DNA of 8,983 nucleotides from Candidatus Pelagibacter sp. TMED196. GTDB taxonomy: Bacteria > Pseudomonadota > Alphaproteobacteria > Pelagibacterales > Pelagibacteraceae. This document shows, one piece after another, positions 6,692 through 8,983 of this stretch. The stretch spans positions 1,232-10,214 of the forward strand of contig NHIT01000024.1 of the NCBI GenBank assembly GCA_002171925.1, in the 5' to 3' direction. The translations under genes were made by a program, and so were the position numbers. Position 1 is the stretch's first letter; the number at the start of each line of letters is the position of its first letter. Under the pieces are notes generated by a model. It did no database searches. It was given only the letters and a program-made list of their open reading frames with translations, and was not told where the DNA came from.

Positions 6692-7348
6692 ATGAAACAG
6701 AAAAGTATTGAAGTTTTTTTACCAGGGCCCTCAGGCCGGCTTGAGGCAAAATATTATAAAAATGAAAAAAAAGGTTCTCCAATAGCAATTGTGTTACATC
6801 CTCACCCACAATATGGAGGCACAATGAATAACAGAGTTGTTCAAGAAGCTTATAATGTTTTTGTCAAAAATGGATTTTCAGTTTTGAAATTAAATTTTAG
6901 AGGTGTTGGCAAAAGTGAAGGTACGTTTGATAACGGTCAAGGAGAGCTTTCTGATGCTGCATCAGCGTTAGATTGGATTGAAAGAGAAAATCAAGACTAT
7001 AGTCAATGTTGGGTTTCAGGTTTTTCATTTGGATCCCTAATATGTATGCAACTAATAATGAGAAGGCCTGAAGTCACAAAATTTATTTCAATAGCACCAC
7101 AACCTAATGTGTACGACTTCACTTTTTTAGCTCCATGTCCAACATCTGGTCAAATAATTTACGGTGAAAAGGATGAACTTGTATCTAAAGAAAGTATTGT
7201 TGAATTAAATAATAGATTAAAAAATCAAAAAGGAATTGAGGTTGACTTTTCCGAAATTAAAAATGCTAATCATTTTTTTTCAAATAAAGAAGAAGATTTA
7301 AAAAAAATAATGAGCACATACGTTAAAAAAAATACGGAACTTATTTAA
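6692..7348 (+). CDS. Alpha/beta hydrolase (COG2945-like), substrate unknown
   Basis: This 218-residue cytoplasmic protein has no signal peptide or membrane segment. It shows the alpha/beta-hydrolase elements in order: the oxyanion-side motif LHPHPQYGGTMNN (35-47), FRGVGKSEG (69-77), nucleophile elbow GFSFGS with S112, acid D161 in YGEKDELV and H194 in NANHFF. The Ser-Asp-His triad is therefore complete and hydrolase activity is likely. It strongly resembles (from memory) a structurally solved but functionally unassigned Agrobacterium protein sharing HPHPQ-GGTMNN, GELSDAASALDW and SIAPQPN-YDF-FLAPCP. It is the only gene here read plus-ward between the suf operon and anmK, so it is probably monocistronic. 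No Shine-Dalgarno sequence is seen before the ATG; TATAAA (6650-6655) is a possible but unsupported -10. The 3' end overlaps the anmK 3' end by 8 nt. Confidence 0.92.
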   Translation: MKQKSIEVFLPGPSGRLEAKYYKNEKKGSPIAIVLHPHPQYGGTMNNRVVQEAYNVFVKNGFSVLKLNFRGVGKSEGTFDNGQGELSDAASALDWIERENQDYSQCWVSGFSFGSLICMQLIMRRPEVTKFISIAPQPNVYDFTFLAPCPTSGQIIYGEKDELVSKESIVELNNRLKNQKGIEVDFSEIKNANHFFSNKEEDLKKIMSTYVKKNTELI

Positions 7349-8462
7349 ATTTAATGACAGTACCTCCTGTTAATGGTTTAGAACAACCGGTCGTATCTGG
7401 AAAAGATATTGGTTCATTTATCAAAGATCTTATAGCTAAATAAGCAAATGCTTGGGATTCTACAAAGTCTCCATCGACACCATAGTCATCAATTGGTTGA
7501 AGTACAATATTTTTTAAAGTTCTATTTTTAATTTTATTTAATAGAGTTTTATTTTTTCTTCCACCCCCGCAAACTAAAACCCTAAAAAATTTTTCTCTTA
7601 CATTGGATAAAAGCGTAAATAAAGCTGCACCTATGATTCTTCCTGTAAAGTCTGTTAAAGTTGCAGCTCCATCTTCTAAAGATAATCCTCTTGCGAAAGA
7701 AACATCAAAGTCATTAACATCTAAAGACAATGTTTTTTGATTAGGCCTATTTGAGTAAAGTTCTTGGGCTTGCTCAAGTATAATTTCATTGGTTTTGCCA
7801 ATCGAAGCAAGTTTGCCATCTTTATCAAATTTTTGATTTGAATTTTTTCTTACCCAAGAATCTATCAAACAGTTTCCGGGCCCTATGTCTCTACTAGTAA
7901 AATCGAAAGGATAATAATTTCCAACAACTGTAATATTCGAAATACCACCAATATTAAGAACACAGGAAGGAACATCTATTTTATTTTGTTTTAAAATTAA
8001 CTGATGGAAAATAGGTGTTAATGGTGCTCCCTCCCCTCCATTTTTTATATCGTTTTGTCTAAAATCGTAAACAATATTTTTTTTTATTAATTGAGATAAT
8101 AAATTTCCATCACCAAGCTGCCGCGATATTCGTTCTTCTGAATTGTGCAAAATAGTTTGCCCATGAAAACCAACAATATCAATCTTGTTTTTTTTTAATA
8201 TCTCATTTGTTACTTTGACATGAAACATTGTAATTATTCTTTCTAAGCTTTTAAGATCGTCAGAATAATTTTTTAAATCTTTAGAGGAATTTATTTTTTC
8301 TTTTAATAGATGTATATTATGGTAAATTTCTTGATCATACTCGTAATATTTGTTTAAAATTACTTCATATTTTGATAGCCCATCAGATTTTATTATTGAA
8401 GCATCCACGCCATCTCCAGATGTTCCGCTCATTAAACCCAAAGATGTATATTCTTTATTCAT
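7341..8462 (-). CDS. anmK: AnmK, anhydro-N-acetylmuramic acid kinase
   Basis: AnmK opens the 1,6-anhydro ring of anhydro-MurNAc and phosphorylates it to MurNAc-6-phosphate, recycling peptidoglycan fragments in the cytoplasm. The 373-residue length is normal. Diagnostic motifs are LMSGTSGDGVDAS (10-22), the phosphate-binding loop; GFHGQTILH (98-106); LNIGGISNITVV (169-180); RDIGPGNCLID (191-201), with D192 in the position of the usual D-T-G-P-G-N motif; VCGGGRKN (297-304); and TGCSKPLTGGT (358-368) at the C-terminus. The gene is divergent from tyrS with 57 nt between starts. Its last 8 nt overlap the end of the convergent hydrolase gene, and no terminator hairpin is visible there. The pairing of anmK with tyrS is common in proteobacteria. 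No other muropeptide-recycling gene is present in this window. Confidence 0.97.
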   Translation of the reverse strand: MNKEYTSLGLMSGTSGDGVDASIIKSDGLSKYEVILNKYYEYDQEIYHNIHLLKEKINSSKDLKNYSDDLKSLERIITMFHVKVTNEILKKNKIDIVGFHGQTILHNSEERISRQLGDGNLLSQLIKKNIVYDFRQNDIKNGGEGAPLTPIFHQLILKQNKIDVPSCVLNIGGISNITVVGNYYPFDFTSRDIGPGNCLIDSWVRKNSNQKFDKDGKLASIGKTNEIILEQAQELYSNRPNQKTLSLDVNDFDVSFARGLSLEDGAATLTDFTGRIIGAALFTLLSNVREKFFRVLVCGGGRKNKTLLNKIKNRTLKNIVLQPIDDYGVDGDFVESQAFAYLAIRSLINEPISFPDTTGCSKPLTGGTVIKFK

Positions 8463-8489
8463 ATTTATATTTATTTATAGTTATTTTTG

Positions 8490-8495
8490 TATAAT
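8490..8495 (+). promoter_or_regulatory. Candidate -10 element of the tyrS promoter
   Basis: A perfect TATAAT lies 24 nt upstream of the tyrS ATG in the 57-nt anmK-tyrS divergent region. Transcription would start near 8502 and leave a leader of about 18 nt. No good -35 hexamer is found at 16-18 nt spacing. The leader is too short for a T-box or attenuator. The complementary strand also reads ATTATA here, so an anmK start from the same patch is possible, but no convincing separate anmK promoter is seen. Confidence 0.45.
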
Positions 8496-8519
8496 AGTAG
8501 ACTCTAAGCATAAAGTTGT

Positions 8520-8983
8520 ATGAAAAACACCTTTTTATCAGAGATGAATTCAAGGGGTTTCCTTAATCAGTGTACTGATTTGGAAGGCTTAAAAAAAATA
8601 TTAAATCAGAAAACTATTAAGGCATATATAGGATTTGATACTACAGCTCCAAGTCTTCATGTTGGAAGTTTAATGCAAATCATGATTTTGAGGCTTCTGC
8701 AAAAATATGGCCATCAACCGATTGTTTTATTAGGTGGTGGAACAACATTAATTGGAGATCCATCAGGAAAAGATTCAACCAGAAAAATTTTAAAAGAAAA
8801 AGAAATTAAAAATAATATTAAAAGTATTAAAAAAATTTTTGAAAAACTACTTAATACAAAAAATAAGAAGACCAAACCAATTTTTGTTAATAACTATGAT
8901 TGGCTGGGTAAACTTAAATATATTGATTTTCTGAGGGATGTTGGAAAACATTTTACAATTAATAAAATGCTTACTTTTGATAG
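8520..8983 (+). CDS. tyrS: Tyrosyl-tRNA synthetase, partial (3' end beyond window)
   Basis: The first 154 codons of a class I tyrosyl-tRNA synthetase are present before the right edge cuts the gene. The enzyme charges tRNA-Tyr in the cytoplasm. AYIGFDTTAPSLHVGSLMQ (35-53) contains the tyrosine-pocket segment and the HIGH-type ATP motif, here H47-V-G-S50. It is followed by LLGGGTTLIGDPSGK (70-84), the characteristic glycine-rich continuation, and GKHFTINKML (142-151). These identify TyrS rather than TrpS. The KMSKS motif and the anticodon/S4-like domain would lie beyond the window. The ATG at 8520 gives the usual N-terminus (SRGFLNQCTD). An in-frame second ATG at codon 9 is less likely because the first gives the usual N-terminal length. 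No clear Shine-Dalgarno sequence is present. Confidence 0.96.
   Translation, partial: MKNTFLSEMNSRGFLNQCTDLEGLKKILNQKTIKAYIGFDTTAPSLHVGSLMQIMILRLLQKYGHQPIVLLGGGTTLIGDPSGKDSTRKILKEKEIKNNIKSIKKIFEKLLNTKNKKTKPIFVNNYDWLGKLKYIDFLRDVGKHFTINKMLTFD

Noticed and set aside
8463..8519. T-box or leader-peptide attenuator ahead of tyrS
   Set aside because: Only 57 nt separate the anmK and tyrS starts and the likely leader is under 20 nt, too short for a structured regulatory leader.
1..8983. Mobile element, phage, CRISPR or defence system
   Set aside because: No transposase, integrase, repeat-spacer pattern or terminal inverted repeat was seen. All genes are housekeeping or conserved enzymes of uniform A+T-rich composition.

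Overview
The window is very A+T-rich (about 70-75% by eye, not counted) and tightly packed. It looks like chromosomal core DNA from a low-GC alphaproteobacterium, most likely a marine SAR11/Pelagibacterales-type genome. Three things suggest this: the short gene spacing, the lysine/asparagine-rich proteins, and an alpha/beta hydrolase that closely resembles (from memory) an alphaproteobacterial family known from Agrobacterium. The taxonomic placement is an inference. No rRNA, tRNA, CRISPR array, insertion sequence or phage gene is visible.

Positions 1-6562, minus strand: a nine-gene SUF iron-sulfur cluster assembly operon, read right to left. The order is an IscR-type Rrf2 regulator, sufB, a VOC/glyoxalase-fold protein, sufE, sufC, sufD, sufS, sufU and sufT, the last cut by the left window edge. 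All eight junctions lie between a 14-nt overlap and an 11-nt gap, so one transcript with coupled translation is likely. SufS takes sulfur from cysteine, and SufE and/or SufU receive the persulfide. SufB, SufC and SufD form the ATP-dependent scaffold. SufT is a DUF59 maturation factor. IscR presumably senses cluster status and controls the operon from its promoter. A candidate IscR box overlaps the -35 region. Unusual points are a VOC enzyme of unknown role between sufB and sufE, and the presence of both SufE and SufU beside one SufS.

Positions 6563-6691: a 129-nt divergent intergenic region. It holds the putative suf promoter with its IscR-like box and, next to the hydrolase start, a 19-bp sequence that matches the classical Fur box at 16 positions.

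Positions 6692-8983: a cytoplasmic alpha/beta hydrolase (plus strand), then convergent anmK (anhydro-MurNAc kinase, cell-wall recycling), then divergent tyrS (tyrosyl-tRNA synthetase, cut by the right edge). The hydrolase and anmK reading frames overlap tail to tail by 8 nt. anmK and tyrS share a 57-nt divergent promoter region.

I found no wholly novel multi-gene system. The best candidates for new biology are the VOC protein as an unrecognised SUF-linked enzyme, the SufE/SufU pair, and possible Fur-type control in the iscR-hydrolase intergenic region.
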